Shown here: piece by piece, positions 39,911 to 47,785 of the stretch | Numbering within the stretch: the stretch's first letter is position 1 | Layout of the letters: the number at the start of each line of letters is the position of its first letter | From: PNOJ01 sp016706845 | GTDB lineage: Bacteria > Krumholzibacteriota > Krumholzibacteriia > LZORAL124-64-63 | Direction: 5' to 3' | Length of the DNA: 64,000 nt | Assembly: GCA_016706845.1 (NCBI GenBank) | Contig: JADJIV010000005.1 | Coordinates: 62,001-126,000 of the forward strand | Position numbers and translations under genes: made by a program | The notes under the pieces: model-generated | What the model was told of the DNA's origin: nothing | What the model saw: the letters and a program-made list of their open reading frames with translations, nothing else | The model's database searches: none

Positions 39911-40336
39911 TCAGACGCGCCCGAGGTATTTGCCCGTGCGGGTGTCGATCCTGAGGACCGCGCCTTCCTCGATGAACAGCGGCACCTGGACGACGAGGCC
40001 CGTCTCCAGCGTCGCGGGTTTCGACGCGCCCTGGGCGGTGTCGCCGCGCAGGCCCGGATCGGTCTGAGCCACTTTCAGTTCGACCGTGTTGGGGGCTTCG
40101 ACCGTCACGGGCTTGCCGTCGCGCAGCAGCATGCTGACGGTCTCGCTCTCCTTCACGTACTTCGACAGGTCGCCGAGCGTGTCGCGCGGCAGCGAGATCT
40201 GCTCGTACGTCTCGAGGTTCATGAAGGTCAGGAAGTCGCCGTCCACGTAGAGGAACTGGAAGTCGCGCCGCTCGAGCCGGACCTCCTCGAACCTCTCGCC
40301 GGAGCGGAAGGTGTCCTCGACGACCTTCCCTCCCGT
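39911..40336 (-). pseudogene. efp: Elongation factor P, 5'-truncated at a junction with aroQ
   Basis: EF-P relieves ribosome stalling at polyproline. What remains (about 140 residues) is the second and third OB domains: GGKVVEDTFRSGERFEEV, QFLYVDGDFLTFMNLETYEQI, then VKVAQTD-type and ETGLVVQVPLFIEEGAVLRIDTRTGKYLGRV. The first domain (about 55 residues with the modified Lys/Arg loop) and any start codon are absent, because aroQ sequence abuts at about 40336. A truncated EF-P would be inactive and the gene is nearly universal, so a local assembly deletion is more likely than true loss. Confidence 0.85.
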
Positions 40337-40760
40337 GCACGCCCCGCAACGCGAGCCGGTAGCTGTCGACGCCGAAACCGCAGATCGACGCCCGTACGAC
40401 GCCCCGCAGCAGGTTCCGCCGCCGGAACGGCTCGCGGGCGTCGGGATTGGAAAGGTGGACCTCGACCACGGGCACCGCGACGCAGAGCAGGGCGTCGCGC
40501 ACCGCCACCGAGGTGTGGGTGTAGGCGGCGGCGTTGAGCACCAGCGCATCGGCCTCGTTCCCCCAGCGGTGGATCAGGGCCACGAGCTCGCCTTCGGCCT
40601 CCGTCTGATGGCAGACGACGCGCAGTCCGAGCGCTTCGCCTTCGGCCACGCAGACGGCGTCGAGCTGGGCGAGCGTGAGCGCCGGGTAGTGCTCGGCCTC
40701 GCGACGGCCGAGCTGGCTCAGGTTCGGGCCGTTGAGGATTGCAACCAGGGGTGTCTTCAC
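40335..40760 (-). CDS. aroQ: Type II 3-dehydroquinate dehydratase (3' end at junction)
   Basis: Third step of the shikimate pathway. Residues 1-140 are convincing: LVAILNGPNLSQLGRREAEHYPALTL (the family NGPNLNLLG-type motif with SQ for NL), CHQTEAEGELVALIHRW, LVLNAAAYTHTSVAVRDAL, VVEVHLSNPDAREPFR (catalytic region) and SICGFGVDSYRLALRG. The family normally ends a few residues later. Here the frame runs into efp sequence with no stop of its own. The ATG at 40760 overlaps the TPR-gene stop by 4 bases. Confidence 0.88.
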
Positions 40761-41575
40761 GCCGGGCCGCCCTGCTGCCGGTCGATCCAGGCTTCGAAGC
40801 GGGCGCGGTTGGGATCGGCCGCCGTCGCGGCGCCGTCGGGTGCCCCTCCCGATCCCGGCGCGGTGTCGCTCCCGGCCGGGACCGTCGCGCCGGCCATCGC
40901 GTCCACCGTCGCGTCGACCGCTTCCAGGGCGGCGATCTCGCGGGCCACGTCATCGCGTTCCGGATGCTCGGCCAGCAGGCGGCGCAGGATCGCGAGCGCC
41001 TTCTGGCGGTGCCCCTGGGCCAGGTAGATCTCGGCCAGGGTCTGGGTCAGGAAGCGCGGCGCCTGGCCGGTCTCCGCGACGGGAGCGGACGCCGCCAGGC
41101 TCCGCTCAGGCGGAGGCTCGGCTGCCGGCGACCAGGGCCTGCTGAAGCGCCGTGTCCGGGAAATCGTCGAGCGGCGCCGGTCCCGTCTCCCGGCCCAGCT
41201 TCGGCGAAGATCAGGCCTCCGCGGCCGCCTGTCAGTTAACGCCGCGGGGTCCAGGTTCGCCGGCGGCACCGGTGCCGGCGCCGCGGCAGGGCCAGCAAGC
41301 TGGGGCGCCTCGCGATGGCCCGGATCGCGGTCAGCACCTCGCGGGCCAGGTCGCGCGCCTCCGGCCAGGCGCCCCTGATCCCGGCGCACGCGGGCCAGCA
41401 CGACCCGCGCCGACAACGAGTCGGCGCACCGGACGAGCCCCTCCTCGAGCAGGGCCGCGGCGGACTCCAGGCGTCCGGCCGCGCGGTAGAGATCGGCCAG
41501 CGGGATGAAGAACCGGCCGCGTGGCCGGCGGTCCTGCTGCATCTCGAAGTAGCGGGTCATGCGATCGTGGGTCAC
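40757..41575 (-). CDS. TPR-repeat protein of unknown function (several frame breaks)
   Basis: Starts at GTG 41575 (AAAGGA upstream) with VTHDRMTRYFEMQQD, then TPR-like FFIPLADLYRAAGRLESAAALLEEGLVRCADSLSARVVLARVRRDQG. The middle (about 41150-41430) is out of frame in at least two places. The next frame there reads EARDLAREVLTAIRAIARRPS. The C-terminal half has a clear TPR FLTQTLAEIYLAQGHRQKALAILRRLLAEHPERDDV and a charged end. It lacks a signal peptide, so is probably cytosolic. It follows the membrane-protein cluster by 101 bases and overlaps aroQ by 4. Confidence 0.7.
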   Translation of the reverse strand: MTHDRMTRYFEMQQDRRPRGRFFIPLADLYRAAGRLESAAALLEEGLVRCADSLSARVVLARVRRDQGRLAGGARPGPRGADRDPGHREAPQLAGPAAAPAPVPPANLDPAALTDRRPRRPDLRRSWAGRRDRRRSTISRTRRFSRPWSPAAEPPPERSLAASAPVAETGQAPRFLTQTLAEIYLAQGHRQKALAILRRLLAEHPERDDVAREIAALEAVDATVDAMAGATVPAGSDTAPGSGGAPDGAATAADPNRARFEAWIDRQQGGPA

Positions 41576-41676
41576 GACGTTTCCTTTATCCTCGGTGCGG
41601 GCCGCGCCGGGCGCGTCGCGTCGAACCAGTCTAGACATCCGCCCGGCCCCCCGTCAAGCCGCCCGCCGGGAATCGC

Positions 41677-42369
41677 TCACAGGATACCCAACCAGGGCCC
41701 CAGCAGTTCCTGGAACCTGCCGACCAGCAGCGCCACGCGGCCCATGACCGCCGAACCGAACGAGGCGCCGAAGGTGATCATCAGCACCAGCAGGCCCCAG
41801 CGGGCCACGCGCCCGTAGGCGCCCTTCTGTTCGCGCGTGTTGACGAAGTAGACCAGGCCGCTGACCGTGCCGACGAGCACCAGCAGCTGGGCCAGGCTCT
41901 CCTGCCACAGCCAGCGGCCGGCCGCCATCGGCGCCAGGCCCGTGCCGATGGTGGCCTCGATCTGGTAGAGGAAGTCCGACCTCAGGTAACGCACCAGGGA
42001 ATAGCCGGCCGTGGTGCCGAGGGCGAACGCGGTGGGCCATTTTCCGAGCCAGGACAGCCGCGGCCACAGGCGCGCCAGCATCATCAGGCCCAGCGCCGCG
42101 GGGATCAGGGCCACGGGGTCCCACGCGCCCACCGGCGCGTCGGGGCTGGACCAGCGGCCCGCGGCCGGGAAGAGCTTCAGCACCAGCGCCGGCCACAGGG
42201 TCGTCCAGAAACCCATCACCATCCAGTAGGCCGCCGACACGCCGACGAACACGTGTTCGGCGAACTTGTAGAACGGGTTGTCCCGCCACAGGAAGGAGAA
42301 GACCATCAGGGTCAGCAGCGCGCCGATCCAGACCTGCAGGTCCCCGCTGAGATGGATCGCGGCGATCAC
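41677..42369 (-). CDS. Polytopic membrane protein of unknown function (cluster member 6)
   Basis: No named family recognised. GTG start at 42369 overlaps the preceding gene (GTGA). 230 residues with about six membrane helices: LQVWIGALLTLMVFSFLW, HVFVGVSAAYWMVMGFWT, DPVALIPAALGLMMLARLWP, WPTAFALGTTAGYSLVRYL, LAQLLVLVGTVSGLVYFV and GLLVLMITFGASFGSAVMGRVALL. Notable polar or charged residues inside helices are RDNPFYKFAEH after helix 1 and RLSWLGKW between helices 3 and 4. It is the last gene of a run of membrane genes joined by 4-base overlaps, so it is probably a subunit of one complex. Confidence 0.8.
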   Translation of the reverse strand: MIAAIHLSGDLQVWIGALLTLMVFSFLWRDNPFYKFAEHVFVGVSAAYWMVMGFWTTLWPALVLKLFPAAGRWSSPDAPVGAWDPVALIPAALGLMMLARLWPRLSWLGKWPTAFALGTTAGYSLVRYLRSDFLYQIEATIGTGLAPMAAGRWLWQESLAQLLVLVGTVSGLVYFVNTREQKGAYGRVARWGLLVLMITFGASFGSAVMGRVALLVGRFQELLGPWLGIL

Positions 42370-43241
42370 GGCGACCTCCGGCCCGCGAGGCGGCGCAGCA
42401 GCAGGCCGGCGTTGCCCAGCAGGATGAAGGCGACGATCACCAGGTGCGCGGCCGACTGGGGCCCCATGCCGCGGGTGGCCGGCTGGTTGGCGGCCTTGAA
42501 TTCGGGGTGGCCCCGGGCGAGCGCGGCCTCGTACTCGGCGGCGCCCTTCAGGGCGCTCATCAGGCCGAGGATCTGCAGGGGGTAGTAGGGGAAGAACTGC
42601 GGCGCGCCGACGCCGGTGCAGCCGCCCGCGAGCGGCACGTCGAGCACGTCGCCGGCGTACAGGATCCACTCCTTGAGGCCGGGCTGGCCCGCCGACAGGC
42701 TGACGATCAGGCCGAAGTCGCCGAGGCCCCGCACGCCGCGCAGCGCGGGCACGTCCCGCAGCGGCCGGCCGGTGACGTCCGTGGGGTAGCGCGCGGTCAG
42801 CGAGTCGCGCAGGCTGTTGATGAGCATCTCCCCGCCGACCTGGAAGCCGAGCGTGACCCAGTCGCGGGCGGGCACGGCCTGCGGGAACTCGCGCGCGATG
42901 ATGCGCTCCTCCACGCGCGAGATCATGTTGTTGCCCGTGGGGTAGAGCGACATGTAGCAGATCGGGTGGCCGGTCAGCAGCGCGTGCTGCGTGAGGGCCT
43001 CGGCCATGGGCTCCAGCTCGGGCGCCGAGCTGGGCGAGTAGTCCAGCGACAGCAGGATCGGCGCGCCGTCCGGCAGGTTCTCGATGCGGTCGTAGATCGG
43101 CTGGACGACGGAGGTGGCCCGGTCGGGGCTGCTCACGCCCGAGAGCAGCGCGACCACCACCACCACCGCCAGCACCAGGAAGATCCAGCGCCGGTCCAGC
43201 GTCTCCAGCCAGGTCGCGATCCGGTCGCAACGGTCGTTCAT
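42366..43241 (-). CDS. Two-helix membrane protein with large extracytoplasmic domain (cluster member 5)
   Basis: No named family recognised. 291 residues: a short cytosolic N-terminus (NDRCDRIATWLETLDRR), helix 1 (WIFLVLAVVVVVALLSGV), a domain of about 210 residues, and helix 2 (HLVIVAFILLGNAGLLLRRL) before an Arg-rich tail. The central domain looks alpha/beta: ILLSLDYSPSSAPELEPMAEA, LLTGHPICYMSLYPTGNNM, WVTLGFQVGGEMLINSL, DFGLIVSLSAGQPGLKEWILYAG. With the two-helix topology it would lie outside the cytoplasmic membrane. Both ends overlap neighbours by 4 bases. Confidence 0.8.
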   Translation of the reverse strand: MNDRCDRIATWLETLDRRWIFLVLAVVVVVALLSGVSSPDRATSVVQPIYDRIENLPDGAPILLSLDYSPSSAPELEPMAEALTQHALLTGHPICYMSLYPTGNNMISRVEERIIAREFPQAVPARDWVTLGFQVGGEMLINSLRDSLTARYPTDVTGRPLRDVPALRGVRGLGDFGLIVSLSAGQPGLKEWILYAGDVLDVPLAGGCTGVGAPQFFPYYPLQILGLMSALKGAAEYEAALARGHPEFKAANQPATRGMGPQSAAHLVIVAFILLGNAGLLLRRLAGRRSP

Positions 43242-43963
43242 GAACCGTCACCTCCGGAGCGGGGGTCCTTCTCCACGCCGGCGATCATGCGCACCGCCAG
43301 GGCGATGACGCCCAGGGCGATCCCGATCATCAGGGCCCGCTGTCCGGCGGTGTTGGGCACGCGCAGGATCCAGAGGGACAGCTCCTCGACCCGCAGGAAG
43401 GCCAGCGGCTCCGGGATCCAGGCCGTCAGGTGGCGGCCGGCGGGGATGCGGCCGAGCAGGACGACCAGGGCCGAGCCCAGCAGCAGGCTCGACTCGAGGG
43501 AGCGCGCGCGGAAGGCGCGGTACGACGCCGAGGCGATGTAGAAGGCCAGCAGGCTGTACAGCGTCGCGTGCAGGGGGCTGAGCACCGCGTCGAAGACCGC
43601 GCTCAGCCAGCTGCCGGGCGCGGTGACGTCCCCCTGCAGGCCCGGGGGGCCGCCCAGCTTGGCCGTGCCGATCACCAGCACGACCAGGAACGAGACCAGG
43701 GTGACCAGCGAGTAGAACCGGTCCGGGCCGCGGACCCGGACCTTCGCCACGTGCGTCGCGACGAGATTCAGTCCGCCCATCAGGAAGGCGAAGACCGCGA
43801 GGATGCTGAACCAGGTGGCGAACTCCTGGTCGGCGAAGGCCAGCAGCCGCTGTCCGAAGGGCGCGTCGCCGCCCTCGGGCCGCACGACGAAGGCCGAGGC
43901 GATCAGCAGCAGCGCCACGACGGTCAGGATGATCTGCGGCACGCGCTGCTTCACGCCGCTCAC
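43238..43963 (-). CDS. Polytopic membrane protein of unknown function (cluster member 4)
   Basis: No named family recognised. GTG start at 43963 overlaps the preceding stop (GTGA). 241 residues with about six helices: QIILTVVALLLIASAFVV, WFSILAVFAFLMGGLNLVAT, FYSLVTLVSFLVVLVIGTAKL, LHATLYSLLAFYIASASYRAF, SLLLGSALVVLLGRIP and ALMIGIALGVIALAVRMIAG. A conserved-looking amphipathic stretch EPLAFLRVEELSLWILRVPNTA lies before the last helix. Topology and size pair it with the membrane protein at 41.7 kb; the two may form a heteromeric core. Confidence 0.8.
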   Translation of the reverse strand: MSGVKQRVPQIILTVVALLLIASAFVVRPEGGDAPFGQRLLAFADQEFATWFSILAVFAFLMGGLNLVATHVAKVRVRGPDRFYSLVTLVSFLVVLVIGTAKLGGPPGLQGDVTAPGSWLSAVFDAVLSPLHATLYSLLAFYIASASYRAFRARSLESSLLLGSALVVLLGRIPAGRHLTAWIPEPLAFLRVEELSLWILRVPNTAGQRALMIGIALGVIALAVRMIAGVEKDPRSGGDGS

Positions 43964-44772
43964 CCCGCCCGGAAGACGTTGAGGAAGGCTGCGCGCAGCA
44001 GCTGCCAGGGCTGCGCCCCGGTCACGTCCGCGAGGGTCACCACGAGGCTGCCGGCGACGAGGCAGACCGCGGCCGCCAGCTTGCAGAGATCCTGGCCCCG
44101 CAGGCTGCCGAGGCGGGCGGCGTCGCCCTCCAGGGAAGCCCCCGCGGCGAAGAGCTCCTCGCCGAGCAGCACGTGATCGCACGACGCCACCAGGAAGGGC
44201 AACTGGACCGCGCTGGCGGTGCCGGCGATCTGCACGGCCCCGACGTGGTGCCCGCCCTCGGCCAGCAGCAGCGACTCCGAGGCGAAGAAGCCCATCAGGA
44301 CGCAGAGGCCGGGGCGCTCACGCGCGATCAGCCCGTCCACCCGCGCCACGAAGCCGAGGTGGTCGTCCGAGATGTAGGTGACCCAGTCGTCGCGCCAGAG
44401 ATCCGCTCGGCCGGCGTCGTCGTAGGCGCGGCGGCAGATCTCCCGTGCGTTGTCCATGACCAGGCTGCGGTTGGTCGGTACGAAGAGGCGGCCCCCGGCA
44501 TCGGCGACCTTGCGCGCCAGCGGCCGCAGGACGGCCAGCGCCGCGACCGTCTGCATGTTGTCGATGTCCTGGGATCCGGCCACGAAGTAGACGGGCCGGC
44601 CGCCGGCCACCGCGTCGGCGACCGCGCGGTCGAGGGCCAGCAGGGGGGGCAGGGGACGGACCGCGACCATCGCGCCGCGTCGGGAGCGGATCACCGAGAA
44701 CACGATCACGGCGCACACGAAGGCCCCGACCAGCGCGATGTTCCAGGTGCCGGGCGCGAACCAGCCGCTCAC
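43960..44772 (-). CDS. Membrane-anchored alpha/beta protein, DUF6754-like (cluster member 3)
   Basis: 270 residues: an N-terminal helix (WNIALVGAFVCAVIVFSVI), a soluble domain at about 35-225, and a C-terminal helix (LAAAVCLVAGSLVVTLADV). The soluble part has PVYFVAGSQDIDNMQTVAALAVL, GGRLFVPTNRSLVMDNAREIC, LCVLMGFFASESLLLAEGGHH and VGAVQIAGTASAVQLPFLVASCDHVLLGEELFAAGASL. From memory this resembles DUF6754, a domain without known function; that label was not checked. Both ends overlap neighbours by 4 bases. Confidence 0.75.
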   Translation of the reverse strand: MSGWFAPGTWNIALVGAFVCAVIVFSVIRSRRGAMVAVRPLPPLLALDRAVADAVAGGRPVYFVAGSQDIDNMQTVAALAVLRPLARKVADAGGRLFVPTNRSLVMDNAREICRRAYDDAGRADLWRDDWVTYISDDHLGFVARVDGLIARERPGLCVLMGFFASESLLLAEGGHHVGAVQIAGTASAVQLPFLVASCDHVLLGEELFAAGASLEGDAARLGSLRGQDLCKLAAAVCLVAGSLVVTLADVTGAQPWQLLRAAFLNVFRAG

Positions 44773-45062
44773 GGCGCCGCCTCCGGGCGCGGGTGCTCCA
44801 GGAGGTCCAGGAAGCGGTCGAAGTGGCTGCGCCGCTCCAGGATGCGCGCCAGGCGGGCCGTGCCGGCCCGCGGCACCACGAGGTCGCTCAGGGGGCTGGC
44901 GACGTGCAACGCCTGGGAACCCAGGAACGACAGCGGGCGGGCGCTCGCCAGCCAGAGCAGGGCCGGCGTCGCCAGGCCGGCGCCGCGCACGCGCGCCGCC
45001 AGGGCGGCGAGGAACGCGTCGTCGGCGGGGTCCAGGCTCGGCGGACGGCCTTCGTCGCTCAT
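44769..45062 (-). CDS. 97-residue protein of unknown function (cluster member 2)
   Basis: Starts at ATG 45062 overlapping the acyl-CoA dehydrogenase stop and ends overlapping the next gene. Features are an acidic N-terminus (DEGRPPSLDPADDAF), a central stretch ATPALLWLASARPLSFLGSQALHVASPL that is moderately hydrophobic, and a charged C-terminal helix (RLARILERRSHFDRFLDLLEH). It has no signal peptide and probably no true membrane helix, so it may be a peripheral adaptor between the enzyme and the membrane proteins. Not recognised as a named family. Confidence 0.7.
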   Translation of the reverse strand: MSDEGRPPSLDPADDAFLAALAARVRGAGLATPALLWLASARPLSFLGSQALHVASPLSDLVVPRAGTARLARILERRSHFDRFLDLLEHPRPEAAP

Positions 45063-46719
45063 GTCACCTTCGTCTTGACGTGGGCGGTCACGGCCGCCAG
45101 GTCGTCGAGCAGCCCCTCGCTGCAGTCCAGCGGATCGCTGCAGGCCAGCTTCGCCAGGAAGTCCTGCGGGGTCTCTCCGCCCGCGGCCGGCCCCTCGACC
45201 GCGCAGCCGGCGGCGCAGACCGCGGCGCCCTCGCGCACGGCCGCCATCGCCAGGCGGGCGTTCACCCGGCTCATCACGGCGACGGCCGCGGCGTCGGGGT
45301 CGCCGGCGGCAATCAGCGCGGCCGCCCGGCGGCGAAGGCGCCGGCCACCTCGCAGGCGGTCATCATGTCGGCCAGCCGGAACTGCAGCGACTGGCGGCCG
45401 GTCGTCTTGCGGGCGTGCGCGTACTGGATCGTCGCGTTGAGATCGCGGGCGCCGCCGCCGCGATCGCGGCGCCCACGCCGGCGTCCGCGGCGTGGAGCGC
45501 GTCGAGGCCGGCGGCCGGCTCCTCGTACCAGGCGCCCTTGCTGCGCACGGTCGCCTTCCAGCGGTACATCCCGATGATGCTCTGCTGGATCTCGCTGGTG
45601 CCTTCGTAGATCGTGGTGATGCGCACGTCGCGCTTGATCTTCTCGACCATGTACTCGCGCGCGTACCCGTAGCCGCCGAGCGCCTGGATGGCCGCCTCGG
45701 CCGCCCGGTTGCCGGCCTCGGTGCACCAGTACTTGGCGATCGAGCCCTCGACCTGCAGTTCGGACTCGCCGCCGTCCAGACGTCCGGCGATCTCCTCCAC
45801 GTAGGCGCGGCCGGCGGCCAGCGCGATCCAGTGGGGCGCGATGAGTTTGCTGCCGTAGCCTTCCTTATCGATCAGCGGCGTGCCGAACTGGATGCGTTCG
45901 CGGGCGTAGCGCACGGCCCGGTCGAGCGCCGCCTGGCCGGCGCCCAGGCCGAAGGCCCCGACCATCACGCGCGTGTAGCCGAACACGGCGTTGGCCTGCT
46001 TGAGGCCCTGCCCTTCCACGCCGCCGATCAGCTGGGAGGCCGGGACCACCACGTCCTCCAGCACGACGCCGCTGGTGTCCGAGGCCCGGATGCCGTGCTT
46101 GTCCTCGTGCTTGCCCGAGCTGAGTCCCGGGGCCGACCTTTCGACCACGAAGAAGGAAGGGCCGTCGGGCGTCTTGGCCAGGATGGTGTACAGCTCGGCC
46201 ACGCCGCCGTTGGTGATGAACTGCTTGGTGCCGTTGAGCCGGTAGCCGGTGAGGTTGCCGTCGGCGTCGGTCACGCGGTCGGCGCGCGTCTGCAGCGCAG
46301 CCACGTTGCTGCCGGCGGCCGGCTCGGTCACGCCGTAGGCGACGATCAGGCCCTCGGCGGCGATGCGGCCCAGCCAGTGGGACTTCTGCTCCGGGCGTGC
46401 CGCCGACGATGATCGGGTCGGTGCCCAGGCAGATCGCCAGGAACGCGGTCGCGACGCCCAGGTCGATGGCGGCCATCTCCTCGCTGACGCGGCAGATGTC
46501 CAGGGCGCCGCCGCCTAGGCCGCCGACGGCTTCGGGCAGGAAGATCAGGTGCAGGCCGACGTCGGGCGACAGCAGCTGCCGGATGAAGGCGACGGGGAAC
46601 TCGTCGCGCGCGTCGAGGCCGAGCAGCGTGGCGTCGGGCAGGTCGCGCTGCACGACCTGGCGCAGCGTCTGGACGATCATCTCGCGCATCTCGGGCGACA
46701 GGCCGGCGGTCTGGGTCAT
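45059..46719 (-). CDS. Acyl-CoA dehydrogenase family protein with C-terminal helical extension (several frame breaks)
   Basis: FAD enzyme family that oxidises acyl-CoA to enoyl-CoA. Start at 46719 with AGGAGAG upstream. N-terminal helical domain with VGLHLIFLPEAVGGLGGGALDICRVSEE, then after a break near 46400 the flavin/substrate region VTEPAAGSNVAALQTRADRV, GTKQFITNGGVAELYTILAKT and the C-terminal core with ALGGYGYAREYMVEKIKRDVRI and YEGTSEIQQSI (catalytic Glu position). Further breaks near 45450 and 45320 divide an extra helical domain (YAHARKTTGRQSLQFRLADMM; ARLAMAAVREGAAVCAAG). The rejoined length of about 550 residues is longer than a standard dehydrogenase. Confidence 0.85.
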
Positions 46720-46762
46720 GATTCTCTCCTGGAAGCCATGGCTGCTGGTGGCGGTGACGGTC

Positions 46763-47689
46763 TCAGAGGACCGTGCCCTGGTCGAAGCGCAGGCGGCCCT
46801 GCGCGAGCAGGACGCCGTGCCCGCCCACGCGGATCGCGCCGCAACGGCCGTCGCGGATCTCGGCCTCGGCGTAGAGGCGGCTCGGACGCTTCATCTCCAG
46901 CCCCTGTTCGCAGACGAGGCGGACGTGGGGCTGCGGCGGCACCAGGCGGTGCTTGATCATGTACGCGATCAGGGCGCCCGCAGCGCTGCCCGTCGCCGCG
47001 TCTTCGGGGATGCCGAAATCCTGGGCGAACATGCGGCAGTGCACGTCGACCCCGGCGCCTTCGGCCTCGCAGGTGAAGACGAAGAGGTCGCCGAAGCCGA
47101 GATCGCGCGCGATCTCCCGCGCCGCGTCCCGGTCGAAACGGATGGCCTGCACTGCGGTGAGCGAACCCATCGGGACGATGTGGATCGGCAGGCCCGCCGA
47201 CACGATCTCGCAGGGCAGGCCGGTGATGGCGATGTCGGTCTCCTCGACCCCGAGCGCCCGCGCCACCTTGCCCCGCTGGTAGTACTGGCCGATGAACTCG
47301 GCGGGCTCGTGGACCAGGGAGTAGAGCGTCGCGCCGTCGACCTCCGACAGTACGACCGGGTACTCGCCGTCCTCCGTCCGCCAGTGGAAGCGGGTCTCGT
47401 CGGCTCCGTGCGCGACCCTGCCGCAGGCGTCCAGGCCGCAGGTGGCGCCCAGGATCGAGAGACCCGACAGGGGGATCTCCCCCTTGGGCGTGAAGATCCG
47501 CAGACGGCCGCGGTTGGCGCCGCCCGGGTCCGGCTCCGCGAAGACTGTCTCGCCGGTCCCCATCTCGCGGGCGATGGCCTGCAGCAGCGGGGTCGGCACG
47601 CCGGTCGCATCGGGGAACAGCGTCAGCCGGCTGCCGCCGAACGGCGCGCGGGTGAACAGGTCCAGGTGCATGAATTCGCGTTCGAACAA
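46763..47689 (-). CDS. PhzF-family isomerase/epimerase-like protein
   Basis: A double-barrel PhzF fold, 308 residues, from a TTG start at 47689. N-terminal LDLFTRAPFGGSRLTLFPDA, MGTGETVFAEPDP with the catalytic-Glu position, RIFTPKGEIPLSGLSILGA, and in the second half FGIPEDAATGSAAGALIAYMI with the family Asp. The usual His of the second motif (GHATLG-like) is replaced by SGLSILG, so chemistry may differ from phenazine PhzF. No phenazine genes are nearby; most PhzF relatives have unknown substrates. It follows acpS after 96 bases with its own likely promoter. Confidence 0.87.
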   Translation of the reverse strand: MFEREFMHLDLFTRAPFGGSRLTLFPDATGVPTPLLQAIAREMGTGETVFAEPDPGGANRGRLRIFTPKGEIPLSGLSILGATCGLDACGRVAHGADETRFHWRTEDGEYPVVLSEVDGATLYSLVHEPAEFIGQYYQRGKVARALGVEETDIAITGLPCEIVSAGLPIHIVPMGSLTAVQAIRFDRDAAREIARDLGFGDLFVFTCEAEGAGVDVHCRMFAQDFGIPEDAATGSAAGALIAYMIKHRLVPPQPHVRLVCEQGLEMKRPSRLYAEAEIRDGRCGAIRVGGHGVLLAQGRLRFDQGTVL

Positions 47690-47734
47690 GCGTATGTCCC
47701 CGTTGTTGCGCCGGGCCCCGACGATGTGGCTGGG

Positions 47735-47763
47735 ATCCTAACCGCTGGCCAGCGGCGGTGCAA
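47735..47763 (-). promoter_or_regulatory. Probable promoter of phzF with palindrome in the spacer
   Basis: On the minus strand TTGCAC (47758-47763) and TAGGAT (47735-47740) are exactly 17 bases apart. The spacer contains the perfect 14-base palindrome CCGCTGGCCAGCGG (47743-47756), an obvious candidate operator. It lies about 45 bases upstream of the phzF start. Confidence 0.55.
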
Positions 47764-47785
47764 GCAGGGGATGTCCGGGGAGGCG

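Noticed and set aside
46719..46763. A separate operon boundary with terminator between phzF and the acyl-CoA dehydrogenase
   Set aside because: The 43-base gap shows no hairpin with T-run and a normal ribosome-binding site, so co-transcription is as likely.
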